Assembly: GCA_023431345.1 (NCBI GenBank)
Contig: JAEYWK010000160.1
Coordinates: 13,388-77,387, forward strand
DNA length: 64,000 nucleotides
Origin: Pseudomonadota bacterium
GTDB taxonomy: Bacteria; Myxococcota_A; Polyangia; Polyangiales; Polyangiaceae
Reading direction: 5' to 3'
Part shown: positions 1 to 8,230 of the stretch, piece after piece
How the letters are laid out: each line of letters opens with the position of its first letter
Numbering within the stretch: position 1 is the stretch's first letter
Translations under genes and position numbers: made by a program
Notes under the pieces: model-generated
The model's database searches: none
Told to the model about the DNA's origin: nothing
What the model saw: the letters and a program-made list of their open reading frames with translations, nothing else

Positions 1-1319
1 GACGCGGTCGGCACCACGGGCGGCGGCGTCAGATTCGGAGCTTCGGCGAGCGGCACCGCGGTGCGGGTGGGCCCCGGATCGGTCGGCGAGCGACCGAACG
101 GAGACACTGGCGCCGCGAGCAGCATCTCCGTGCGCTCGGGAGCAGGACCGGGCACTGCGGTGGGCACGCCCGTCGCGGCGTCGACCCAGGTGTCAGGGCC
201 GTAGAGGGAGGGAGCGGCCGCCGGCTCGAGCTGCTCGAGCTGCTCGAGCCGCAGCGTGACGTTCGGGTGGGGCAGCACGTGCGCCGCGGTCGTCGCGATC
301 TCGAAGGCGGGCTGCAGCGCCGTCGTGTCTCCGCGCGCAGCCACGCCGTCGGCGTGCGTCGCGGCAGGAGCGGGCTGCGATTGACGACGCGGGCCGTCGA
401 CGCGTGTCGGCGGCTCGGCCTGCGACGGACGCGGATGAAGCGTGGGCGAATCGGTCGCGGGAAAGCCGGCGTAGCGCTGGCTGAGCGCGCGCAGTGTTTC
501 GGCGACCAAGCGCGCGTCGCCCGGCCGCTCACGCGGATCCTTGGCGAGCATGCTGGCGACGATCGCGTCGAGCTCGGGCGCGACGACCGAGAGACTCGAC
601 AACAGCGGCGCCTTGCGGCCGAGGTGCGCCAGCAAGAGCTCGTTGTTGTCACGCGCGTCATCGAAGGGCCCCACGCCGCTCACCATCTCGAACAAGATGA
701 GGCCGGTGGCGTAGACGTCCGAGCGCGCGTCGACCGCGGTGCCTTGCGCCTGCTCGGGCGACATGTAGCGCGGCGTGCCCACGGCGATGCCGCGCGCGGT
801 GATCACGTCTTTGGCGTCGCGGATCTTGGCGATGCCAAAATCCAGGATTTTCACGGCCGCCCCCCCCACCAAGAAGATGTTGGGCGGCTTGACGTCGCGG
901 TGCACGACGCCGATTTGATGCGCGGCGTGCAGGCCCTCGAGCATACCGGCGGCAATCGCGAGCGCGCGCTCGGGGTGGAGGCGGCGCTGGCGGTGCATCA
1001 GGCTCGAGAGCGTTTCGCCTTCGAGCCGCTCCATCACGTAGAAGGGCACGCCGTTGTCGGAGGTGCCGGCGTCGGTCACGTTCACGATGTGCGGGTGCTC
1101 GAGGCGCGCCAGCGCGCGCCACTCGTTACGCAGACGAGCCACCAGGTCTTCGCGGCGCGACAGCTCACGCAGCAGCGCCTTCAGCACGAAGCGCTTGCCG
1201 AGCTCGATGTGCTCCACCTCGTACACTCGGCCCATGCCGCCCGACCCGATCAGGGACGTGACGCGGTAGCGAGTGCCGGGGATGACCTCCCCATCTTTGA
1301 ATTCCCGGTAGTCTGACAA
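1..1319 (-). CDS. Ser/Thr protein kinase (C-terminus cut by window edge)
   Basis: Reading the minus strand gives a cytoplasmic eukaryote-like Ser/Thr kinase. The kinase domain starts almost at the N-terminus: Gly-rich loop GSGGMGRVYEVEH, lysine in FVLKALL, catalytic loop VVHRDVKPPNIFLV, IDFG-type motif ILDFGIAK, and activation segment GTPRYMSPEQAQG. All catalytic residues are present, so it should be active. After the kinase domain (about residue 290) comes a Pro/Ala/Thr-rich linker that leaves the window still open, so any sensor domain lies to the left. The proposed TTG start at 1319 sits about 18 residues before the Gly-rich loop region; the frame stays open upstream, so the start is uncertain. 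A run of eight C (861-868) keeps the frame. Confidence 0.88.
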   Translation of the reverse strand, partial: MSDYREFKDGEVIPGTRYRVTSLIGSGGMGRVYEVEHIELGKRFVLKALLRELSRREDLVARLRNEWRALARLEHPHIVNVTDAGTSDNGVPFYVMERLEGETLSSLMHRQRRLHPERALAIAAGMLEGLHAAHQIGVVHRDVKPPNIFLVGGAAVKILDFGIAKIRDAKDVITARGIAVGTPRYMSPEQAQGTAVDARSDVYATGLILFEMVSGVGPFDDARDNNELLLAHLGRKAPLLSSLSVVAPELDAIVASMLAKDPRERPGDARLVAETLRALSQRYAGFPATDSPTLHPRPSQAEPPTRVDGPRRQSQPAPAATHADGVAARGDTTALQPAFEIATTAAHVLPHPNVTLRLEQLEQLEPAAAPSLYGPDTWVDAATGVPTAVPGPAPERTEMLLAAPVSPFGRSPTDPGPTRTAVPLAEAPNLTPPPVVPTA

Positions 1320-1515
1320 GGCTTTGGGGGCGTGAGGGCTGAACCGGCTCAGCCGTCCCGGGAGCCTAGCCAGGGCGACGTGGCGAGTCGAGTCAGGTAG
1401 CTCCGCGGCTGGGAGATCGGACGGCCGTGTCACGCGGGTCCATCGGCCGCCTGCGCGACGGGTTGCGAGGCTTCGACTCCAGAATGCGCTTTGATGACGC
1501 GCACCTGAACGCGTG

Positions 1516-1974
1516 TCAGCCCAAGTCGGCCGTGAACAGCAAGTAGAGGAGGCCGAGCGCCGATAGGAACAAATTCAGGATGCCGAGGGCGATGCCGGTC
1601 GCCGCCATGCCGCGTCCCCCGACCTGTGTGGGCTTGAGCCGCGCCTGCCCGCGCGCGATGACACCGGCCACGATAGCAGTGAGGCCGGTGAACGGACCGA
1701 GGCAGAGCAAGATGCCGCAAACGAGCGAGAGCACGGCAGCGGCGCTGGCCGGCGGCTTCTCACCTTTGGGTAAGCCGGTCTTCGGATCGATCGTCATGGC
1801 GTGCAGCGCCATGGTCTCGGCGGAACCGGTGATGGGCTTGTGCGGATTGACCGGAGCGCCGGGCGCGCCGTAGCCGGGCGCGCCGGGGCGAGGGCCTGGC
1901 GGGGGGCCCGGTGGCGGATAACCGCCGCCCGGAGGGCCATATCCGCCCGGAGGCGACTGCATGAGGGGCAGCAT
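1516..1974 (-). CDS. DUF4190-like small membrane protein with Pro/Gly-rich N-terminus
   Basis: A protein of about 150 residues. The first third is Pro/Gly/Tyr-rich and disordered (repeats of the PPGGGYPPPGPPPG type). The second half has two hydrophobic segments: one around AAAVLSLVCGILLCLG leading into a small loop ending GVIARGQARLKPT, and one around GIALGILNLFLSALGLLYLL. This is the pattern of DUF4190/DUF4064 proteins, whose role is unknown; they are often near signalling genes. The ATG at 1974 was preferred over 1962 because a weak CCAGG lies before it; an open frame extends to 2028. It is divergent from gatC and downstream of nothing obvious. Confidence 0.6.
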   Translation of the reverse strand: MLPLMQSPPGGYGPPGGGYPPPGPPPGPRPGAPGYGAPGAPVNPHKPITGSAETMALHAMTIDPKTGLPKGEKPPASAAAVLSLVCGILLCLGPFTGLTAIVAGVIARGQARLKPTQVGGRGMAATGIALGILNLFLSALGLLYLLFTADLG

Positions 1975-2064
1975 ACCTGGCCCGTGCGCGTCAGCACAGG
2001 CCGGCTTTTTGCGCCCCCGCTCGCGCAACTTGGGCTAAGACCCGGGCACCCTCAGGCTTCCACC

Positions 2065-2355
2065 ATGGCTATCACTCGCGACAACGTGCTTCACGTGGCC
2101 AAGCTGGCCCGGCTCGAGCTCTCAGAGAGCGAGATCGACCGGATGCAGCGCGACCTCGACGGCATCCTCGAATACGTCAACCAACTGTCCGAGCTCGACA
2201 CGAGCGATGTGCCGGCCACGACGCAGGTCGCGGTGGTGGCGGCGCCGTTCCGCGCGGACGCCGTGGTGCCGAGCTTGCCGCACGAGCTGGCGCTGAGCCA
2301 GGCCCCCCGTTCCTCTTCCGACGGCTTCGCCGTCCCCGCGTTCGTGGACGAATGA
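2065..2355 (+). CDS. gatC: Asp/Glu-tRNA amidotransferase subunit C
   Basis: A 96-residue GatC, the small subunit of the GatCAB amidotransferase that converts misacylated Glu-tRNA(Gln) and Asp-tRNA(Asn). The N-terminus MAITRDNVLHVAKLARLELS and the following IDRMQRDLDGILEYVNQLSELD are the family signature, and the length is normal. GatC wraps around GatA and stabilises it. The ATG at 2065 is the first Met that gives a family-like N-terminus; the open frame continues far upstream without conserved sequence. The stop overlaps the gatA start, so the two are translationally coupled. No gatB follows in this window. Confidence 0.95.
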   Translation: MAITRDNVLHVAKLARLELSESEIDRMQRDLDGILEYVNQLSELDTSDVPATTQVAVVAAPFRADAVVPSLPHELALSQAPRSSSDGFAVPAFVDE

Positions 2356-3872
2356 TGAGCGACCTTCTCGATCTCCCCATCGCTGACGTCGCCGACCAGG
2401 TGCAAAAGGGCGCCGTCAGCGCGCGCGCCGTCACCGAAGCCGCCCTCTCGCGCATCGAGAGAGCGCACGACTTGAACGCTTTCCTGCACGTCGCCCGCGA
2501 GGCCGCGCTAGCAGCCGCCGACGCCGTCGACCAAAAGCGCGCGCGCGGTGAGAAGCTGGGCAAGCTCGCGGGCGTGCCGATCGCCATCAAAGACGCGCTG
2601 TGCACGACCGACGCGCCCACCACCTGCGCGTCGAAGATCCTGACGCGCGTCGACGGCGCCAACGCGAGCGGCACGGGTCCGGACCAGGGATTCCGCGCGC
2701 CCTACGACGCCACCGTGGTCGCCCGGCTGCGCGCCGCCGACGCCATCTTGGTCGGCAAAGCCAACATGGATGAGTTCGCGATGGGCTCGTCGGGCGAGAA
2801 CAGCGCCTACGGCCCCGCGCGCAACCCGTGGGACAAGTCGCGCACCGCCGGCGGTTCGAGCAGCGGCAGCGCGGTCGCCGTCGCGGCCGGGCTCTCGCTC
2901 GGCTCGCTCGGCAGCGACACCGGCGGCTCCATCCGTCAGCCGGCGGCGCTCTGCGGCGTGGTCGGCGTGAAGCCCACCTACGGTCGCGTCTCGCGCTACG
3001 GCCTGGTGGCGTTCGCGTCGAGCCTCGATCAAGTGGGCCCGTTCGCGCGCGACGTGCGCAGCGCGGCGCGCATGCTGGAGGTGATTTCCGGGCGTGATCC
3101 GCTCGACTCCACCTGCGCCGACGTGCCGGTGGGTGAGTACGAGGCGGCCTGCTCGCGCGACGTGAAGGGCCTGCGCGTCGGCATCCCCGAAGAGTACTTC
3201 GGCGAGGGCCTGGATCCGGCGATCGCCGCCAGCGTGAAGAGCGCGATCGCGGGCCTCGAGAAGGCTGGCTGCAGCGTGAAGCCGGTCAGCTTGCCGCACA
3301 CGAAGTACGGCATCGCGACTTATTACATCGTGGCCACCGCGGAGGCTTCGAGCAACCTGGCGCGCTTCGATGGCGTGCGCTTCGGCCTGCGCATCGAGAA
3401 CGCCAAGAGCGACTTGACCGCCCTCTACGGCAAGACGCGCGACGCCGGCTTCGGCGCGGAGGTGAAGCGCCGCATCTTGCTCGGCACCTACGTGTTGAGC
3501 GCAGGCTACTACGACGCCTATTACAAGAAGGCGCAGCGTGTGCGCACCTTGATCAAGCGCGACTTCGATCGAGCCTTCGAGAGCGTCGACGCGATCGCGG
3601 TGCCGACCAGCCCGACTCCGGCGTTCCGCTTCGGAGAAAAGGTCGATAACCCGCTCGCCATGTATCTCGCCGACGTGTTCACGCTCCCGGCGAGCCTCGC
3701 CGGCATCGCCGGGCTCAGCGTGCCGTGCGCGCCGACACCGGCGAGCGGCGAGCGGCCGGAGCTGCCCGCCGGCTTGCAGCTGCTCGGGCCCGCCTTCGCC
3801 GAAGAGCGCCTCTTCTCGCTCGCCGGTGAGGTCGAGCGCCAGGTGGGCGTTCGCCGGCCGCCCAGCGCATGA
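2352..3872 (+). CDS. gatA: Asp/Glu-tRNA amidotransferase subunit A
   Basis: A 506-residue amidase-signature enzyme that hydrolyses glutamine to supply ammonia for tRNA-dependent amidation. The Ser-cisSer-Lys triad is visible: Lys about 80 in IAIKDALCTTDAPT, the cis-Ser in the GGSSSGSAVAVAAG stretch (about 169-171), and the nucleophile Ser about 193 in GSDTGGSIRQPA. Length and the C-terminal LPAGLQLLGPAFAEE block are typical of GatA rather than other amidases. It overlaps gatC by ATGA and the following GNAT gene by ATGA. GatB, needed for the kinase/transamidase steps, must be encoded elsewhere. Confidence 0.96.
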   Translation: MMSDLLDLPIADVADQVQKGAVSARAVTEAALSRIERAHDLNAFLHVAREAALAAADAVDQKRARGEKLGKLAGVPIAIKDALCTTDAPTTCASKILTRVDGANASGTGPDQGFRAPYDATVVARLRAADAILVGKANMDEFAMGSSGENSAYGPARNPWDKSRTAGGSSSGSAVAVAAGLSLGSLGSDTGGSIRQPAALCGVVGVKPTYGRVSRYGLVAFASSLDQVGPFARDVRSAARMLEVISGRDPLDSTCADVPVGEYEAACSRDVKGLRVGIPEEYFGEGLDPAIAASVKSAIAGLEKAGCSVKPVSLPHTKYGIATYYIVATAEASSNLARFDGVRFGLRIENAKSDLTALYGKTRDAGFGAEVKRRILLGTYVLSAGYYDAYYKKAQRVRTLIKRDFDRAFESVDAIAVPTSPTPAFRFGEKVDNPLAMYLADVFTLPASLAGIAGLSVPCAPTPASGERPELPAGLQLLGPAFAEERLFSLAGEVERQVGVRRPPSA

Positions 3873-4492
3873 GCGAATATCACTGTGAGCGCGCGACGAG
3901 CGCCCACGCCCCAGGGCTGCTCGCGCTGTTCGAGAGCGCGGGCAGCGGCTGCTACTGCAACTACTGGCACTTCCAGGGGGACAAGAACGCCTGGTTGGAG
4001 CGCTGCTTCGTGCAGCCGGAAGAGAACCGCCTCGCGCTGATCGCGCGCCTCGCGGCTCCGGAGCTCTGCGGCTTCGTCGCGCGCGAGCTTGGCGCCAGCG
4101 ACGACGCCGAGATTGTGGGATGGCTCAAGGTGGTCCCGAGCATGGCGGTGCCCCGCCTGTACGACCAGCGGGTGTACCGCCGCCTCCCCTACTTCGAAGC
4201 GCAGACGAGCGAGCAGCGCGAGCGCACCTACACCGTCGCCTGCATGTACGTGGCGGAGCGAGCGCGAGGACGCGGGCTCGCGAGCTCTCTGCTGAGCGCA
4301 GCGATCGCGGGCGCGCGTGACGCTGGCGGGCTCGCGCTCGAGGCGTTTCCACGCGGCGCGCCGAGCGACGGTGAGGCCGCGCTCCGGCCCGACGAAGTCT
4401 GGCTCGGCCCCGAGCGCTTGTACGTGAGCGCCGGCTTCCGCGCGGTCACTGACTTCCGCCCCTACCCCGTGCTCCGACTCGATCTCGCCTGA
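3869..4492 (+). CDS. GNAT-family N-acetyltransferase
   Basis: A 207-residue GNAT protein. The acetyl-CoA-binding core is seen as CMYVAERARGRGLASSLLSAAI (A motif RGRGLA), followed by a region resembling the B motif ending LYVSAGFRAVTDFRPY. The N-terminal GCYCNYWHFQGDKNAW is a Cys/Trp-rich segment found in a subgroup of uncharacterised GNAT proteins. The substrate is unknown. The ATG overlaps the gatA stop, so it is the third gene of a gatC-gatA operon; that link may only be transcriptional. Confidence 0.85.
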   Translation: MSEYHCERATSAHAPGLLALFESAGSGCYCNYWHFQGDKNAWLERCFVQPEENRLALIARLAAPELCGFVARELGASDDAEIVGWLKVVPSMAVPRLYDQRVYRRLPYFEAQTSEQRERTYTVACMYVAERARGRGLASSLLSAAIAGARDAGGLALEAFPRGAPSDGEAALRPDEVWLGPERLYVSAGFRAVTDFRPYPVLRLDLA

Positions 4493-4505
4493 CGCGGCGC
4501 TCGCC

Positions 4506-4567
4506 CGAGGCGACGACCGAGGCGACGACCGAGGCGGAGCGCCCGAGGTGGCGGAGCGCCCGAGGTG
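4506..4567 (+). repeat. Two adjacent tandem duplications between genes
   Basis: Two perfect tandem duplications sit back to back after the GNAT gene: a 12-base unit CGAGGCGACGAC at 4506-4517 and 4518-4529, and a 17-base unit GCGGAGCGCCCGAGGTG at 4534-4550 and 4551-4567. They lie before the promoter region of the histidine kinase. A role as an operator is possible; simple slippage is equally likely. Confidence 0.8.
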
Positions 4568-4582
4568 AAGCGCCCCGGACCG

Positions 4583-4613
4583 TTGGACAACTCCCGGGAG
4601 AGAGAGATATGTT
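4583..4613 (+). promoter_or_regulatory. Possible sigma70-type promoter for the hybrid kinase
   Basis: TTGGAC at 4583 and TATGTT at 4608 are separated by 19 bases, longer than ideal. The spacer contains the 10-base palindrome CTCCCGGGAG. It lies just upstream of the GTG at 4632. It is a motif match only. Confidence 0.35.
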
Positions 4614-4631
4614 GATGAGGCTGTCCTTGGT

Positions 4632-6413
4632 GTGGCCAGGGGCGCGCGGCTCGTGCTCATGGTCTCGCAGGCTCTCCGGCTCACACGTCTAGAAGTCTTC
4701 CAGGAGCTGTCCCAACGCTTGGCTGGCGAGTCGGCGGGCGGCTACCTGGGTGATTGCCTCGACGCGCTCATCGCCGGCACGGGTGCGCGCTCGGCGATCG
4801 CCTTCGCGGTCGACGAGCGGCTCGAGCTGGTGGCCGATCGCGGCCTCGACGGCACGACGCGCTCGCTCTCCGCGCTGCTGCGCGGCGCGAGCGCGTTCGC
4901 CGAGCGCAGCCTAGCGACGCGCAAGCCAGTCAAGTCCGCCAACTTGCGGGTGGATCGCGACGGCGTCGACGACGCGGGCGAGTTCCTCGCCATGGGCGCG
5001 ACCTGCGTGGTGGCGGTGCCGGTGCTCGACCTGCGCACGCCCATCGCGGCGCTGGTCTTGCTGCTGGCCGATTCGTCGAGCGTGGATCGGGAGTGCGTGT
5101 CGTTCGCGAGCAGCGTTGGCTGCTTGGCGGCCCTGCGGGCGCAGCGCGATCGGCGCGCCGACGCCAAGCTCTCGCACGAGCAGCACGACGAAACGGCCCA
5201 CATGGTGAGCTTGGGGCTGCTGACCGCGACGGTGGCGCACGAGCTACGCGGACCGGCGGGGGCGCTCATCTTGCAACAAGAAGAGCTGAAGCGCCTCGTC
5301 GAGCAAATCGACCGGCTCGACGGTGGCGCCGACGCCGCGCTGGGTGAAGCCGTGTCCGAGCTGACCGAGCTGTCGACCGATATCGGCACCGCCGTTGCCC
5401 GCGTGCGCGACACCGTCGAGCAGCTGAGCATGGTGAGCCGCCGCGAGCTGGCGCCCGAGCACGTCGACCTCGGCGAGGTCGTCGAGGAGTCGCTGAGCGT
5501 GGCCAAGCCGCACCTCGAGCGGCGCGGCATCACGTTGATCACGACCTTCGACAGCGGCTGCTACACCATCGCGCGGCGCGACAACCTGGCCCAAGTGGTG
5601 CTGAACCTGGCGCTGAACGCGATGGACGCCTGCCAGGCCTCTCCGCAACCCGAGGTCGCGGTGCGCGTGCTCGAAGCGGGCGAGCACGTGGCGCTGATCG
5701 TCGAAGACAACGGCCCCGGCGTGCCCGCGCACGCGATTCCGCACATCTTCAAGCCGTTTTACACGACGAAGGAGCGCGGCGCCGGCACGGGGCTCGGGCT
5801 CAAGATTTGCGCCGACGTGGTGAGCGCTCACGGCGGGCACATCGAGGTTCACGAGCGGCCGGGCGGCGGCGCCTCCTTCCACGTGTTGCTCCCGCGCGCG
5901 CGCGAAGACAGCGGCCTGCTGGCGCTGCCGCTTCCGGTGCCGGTGCGCCCAGCGGTCACGCCCGTGCGCCGCAAGCAGGTGCTGGTCGTCGATGACGATC
6001 CGATATTTTCCCGCACGATCCGCCGCTCGCTGAAGCCGCACGACGTCAAGACGTGCGCCGCCGCCTCCGAAGCGCAAGCGCTGCTGGCAGATCCGGCCTA
6101 CACCCCCGACCTCGTCTTGTGCGACGTGTTCTTACCCGGCGCCAACGGCAACCTGCTGCACGCGCGCGTCGCCAAGCAGCGCCCGGAGGTGGCTCGCCGC
6201 TTCGTCTTCGTCACCGGCGGTGCGCTGGGTAAGGAGGAAGCGGAGTACCTCAAGGCCTCTGGCTGCACGACCATGTTCAAGCCCGTCGAGCTCAAGAGCC
6301 TGCTCGAGCTGCTGGAAGACGCGCACCCGGAGTCGGGGGCGCCCAACACCGTGAAGACGTTGCAGCAGGCCCCGCCCTCGTCGTCGGAGCGGACGCCGAG
6401 GAGTTTTAGGTGA
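4632..6413 (+). CDS. GAF - histidine kinase - receiver hybrid sensor
   Basis: A 593-residue soluble hybrid kinase. An N-terminal GAF-like sensor (about 25-170) is followed by an atypical dimerisation/phosphoacceptor helix with His about 203 in TATVAHELRGPAGAL. Next is an HATPase domain with N box NLALNAMDAC, G1 box VEDNGPGVP and G2 box GTGLGLKICADVV. After a short linker there is a receiver domain (about 450-565) with acidic pair VVDDDP, phospho-acceptor Asp about 498 in LVLCDVFLPG and Lys in FKPVELK. No membrane segment is seen, so the signal is cytoplasmic. The GTG start at 4632 or the ATG at 4659 both fit. No output regulator is adjacent. Confidence 0.9.
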   Translation: MARGARLVLMVSQALRLTRLEVFQELSQRLAGESAGGYLGDCLDALIAGTGARSAIAFAVDERLELVADRGLDGTTRSLSALLRGASAFAERSLATRKPVKSANLRVDRDGVDDAGEFLAMGATCVVAVPVLDLRTPIAALVLLLADSSSVDRECVSFASSVGCLAALRAQRDRRADAKLSHEQHDETAHMVSLGLLTATVAHELRGPAGALILQQEELKRLVEQIDRLDGGADAALGEAVSELTELSTDIGTAVARVRDTVEQLSMVSRRELAPEHVDLGEVVEESLSVAKPHLERRGITLITTFDSGCYTIARRDNLAQVVLNLALNAMDACQASPQPEVAVRVLEAGEHVALIVEDNGPGVPAHAIPHIFKPFYTTKERGAGTGLGLKICADVVSAHGGHIEVHERPGGGASFHVLLPRAREDSGLLALPLPVPVRPAVTPVRRKQVLVVDDDPIFSRTIRRSLKPHDVKTCAAASEAQALLADPAYTPDLVLCDVFLPGANGNLLHARVAKQRPEVARRFVFVTGGALGKEEAEYLKASGCTTMFKPVELKSLLELLEDAHPESGAPNTVKTLQQAPPSSSERTPRSFR

Positions 6414-6469
6414 TCGGCGACCGCTGCGCTCCGCGGCCGAGCTCGTGACCCAGCTGCTGCTCGCGCCGC

Positions 6470-8143
6470 CTACGTCGAGCCCTGCGTCCACGCCCAGCCG
6501 GGGGCGTTGAGGAGGCCGAGGCTGAGGCCGAGGAAGACGCCGCGGAGGATTTCGGCGGGCTCGGCCATGCCGGAGGCGGCGAGGGCGCCGCCGAGCTCGT
6601 CGAGGGAGCGCTTGTGCGGGGCTTGCTCGATGGCGCGGCGCTCGCCGAGGCTGAGGCCGAACTCGGACGGATCTCGGCGCAGCGAAGAGCCGCGGTGCAG
6701 CGGCAGGCGGCGGATGGGCGAGAGCCAAGCCGCGACCTCGTTGACGGTGAAGCGCTCGCGCACGATGCGGCTCACCACCGGCAAGATGGAGATGCGCTGC
6801 ATGTGCACGGGGTGATCGACGCGCGTCGCGGTGAACGTGAGCGTGCCGTCGCCGAACGCGAACAAGCCGCGCAGCTGCATCTCGGCGCCGCTGCCGTGCG
6901 GGGCCACGAGCTTGCCGTCCTCGAACGCCAGCCGCAGCTCGCCGTGGGTACCTTCGACGTGTAGCTCGCCGGTCTCGCCGTTGAGCGCGATCGAGAACGC
7001 CAGCGCCGGCAGCTCGGGCCGCACCAGCGCGCGCCGGAAAGGCAGGCCCGGCATCGGCGCCGCCGGCACGCTGTGCCGCGGGGGCGGCGGGGCGGCGGTC
7101 GTGGGCCGCAGCACGGGGCGCTGCGCCTCCAGCTTGGCCGGTGGCGGCAGCGTCGTCTCGGTCGCGTGGTGCAGGCGCGTCACCTCGTGGGTGCCGCTGC
7201 GCGAGGGCAGCACGCCCAGCGCCGACAGCCAGGGCACGAGCTCGGAGTCGTCGAGCGAGATCTGCGAAGCTTGCGCGAGGCGGCGCAGCGCCGCCGCGAA
7301 CTCTTGCGCCGAGCTGAAGCGAGCTGCCGGCGCTTTGGCGAGCGCTTTTTGCAGCATTTCGTGCACGGCGGGCGTCAAATCAGCGCCGTAGCGGTCGAGC
7401 GCCGACAAGTCGGCTTCGTAGATCTTGGTCAGGATGTCGAACTCGTTTTGGCCCGAGAACAGCGGGCGGGCGATCAGCATCTCCGACAAGATGATGCCAA
7501 CCGTGAACAGATCGCTCCGTGGGTCGACCTCGATGCCCATCACCTGCTCGGGTGACATGTAGCCGACCTTGCCCTTGAGCTCGCCGGGGTAGGTGCGCCG
7601 GTCGACGTAGGCGCTGCGCACGATGCCGAAGTCCGCCAGCTTCACGTCGCCCGCGCGGCCGATCAGTACGTTGCCCGGCGAGACGTCGCGGTGCACGATG
7701 TGCAGCGGGTTACCGTTCTCGTCGCAGGCGTCGTGAGCGAAGGACAGCCCGCTCAGGACCTCGTGAGCGATGAACAGCGCGGCCCCGAGCGGGAAGCGCT
7801 CGCGTCGCCCCGACACGTAACGCAGCAGCTTGGCGAGGGAGACGCCTTCGACGTACTCCATCGCCATGAACAGCTCGCCCTGGCTCTCGCCGAAATCGAT
7901 GACTTGGACGATGTTGGGGTGACAGAGCGGCGCCGAGATGCGCGCCTCGTCGCAGAACATGGCCACGAAGCGGGCGTCTTGCGCGAGCTCGGGCAAGATG
8001 CGCTTCAGCGCTACCTTCTTGGCGAAGCCGTGCGGCCCTGCGCGGTAGGCCACGAACACTTCGGCCATGCCGCCGAGCCCCAGCCGTTCGCCGAGCTCGT
8101 ACGGGCCGAGCAGCGTGCGCGCCGGCCGTGGCTTGCTTTGCAT
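6470..8143 (-). CDS. Ser/Thr protein kinase with DUF4388-like C-terminal domain
   Basis: A 557-residue cytoplasmic kinase. The Gly-rich loop is RLGLGGMAEVFVAYR, with Lys in KKVALKRIL, activation-loop DFG in LADFGIVRSAYVD and GYMSPEQ. The catalytic loop reads IVHRDVSPGNVLIG: the usual Lys after HRDx is replaced by Ser, a variant common in myxobacterial kinases. After a Pro-rich linker (about 325-375) a C-terminal domain (about 380-540) contains GETGELHVEGTHGELRLAFE and ERFTVNEVAAWL, resembling the DUF4388/PATAN regulatory domain. It is divergent from the SDR gene across an AT-richer 87-base gap and convergent with the hybrid histidine kinase. Confidence 0.9.
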   Translation of the reverse strand: MQSKPRPARTLLGPYELGERLGLGGMAEVFVAYRAGPHGFAKKVALKRILPELAQDARFVAMFCDEARISAPLCHPNIVQVIDFGESQGELFMAMEYVEGVSLAKLLRYVSGRRERFPLGAALFIAHEVLSGLSFAHDACDENGNPLHIVHRDVSPGNVLIGRAGDVKLADFGIVRSAYVDRRTYPGELKGKVGYMSPEQVMGIEVDPRSDLFTVGIILSEMLIARPLFSGQNEFDILTKIYEADLSALDRYGADLTPAVHEMLQKALAKAPAARFSSAQEFAAALRRLAQASQISLDDSELVPWLSALGVLPSRSGTHEVTRLHHATETTLPPPAKLEAQRPVLRPTTAAPPPPRHSVPAAPMPGLPFRRALVRPELPALAFSIALNGETGELHVEGTHGELRLAFEDGKLVAPHGSGAEMQLRGLFAFGDGTLTFTATRVDHPVHMQRISILPVVSRIVRERFTVNEVAAWLSPIRRLPLHRGSSLRRDPSEFGLSLGERRAIEQAPHKRSLDELGGALAASGMAEPAEILRGVFLGLSLGLLNAPGWAWTQGST

Positions 8144-8230
8144 AGAGCCTTGAGAATAGCGCGAAAGCCCTCCCCAATTCTCGAAAAAATCAAGACCAAT
8201 CGCGGCGCCGAATGGACTACGGTTTTCGAA

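Noticed and set aside
861..868. Possible frameshift at a run of eight C within the first kinase
   Set aside because: The reading frame from the catalytic loop HRDVKPPN to the DFG motif is continuous through the run.
267..1316. A 349-residue open frame on the plus strand opposite the first kinase
   Set aside because: It is exactly antisense to a kinase with all catalytic motifs; its translation is His/Arg-rich with no recognisable domain, typical of a high-GC shadow.
7691..8230. A longer SDR protein starting inside the divergent kinase gene
   Set aside because: The added residues are antisense to kinase motifs and show no similarity to SDR proteins.
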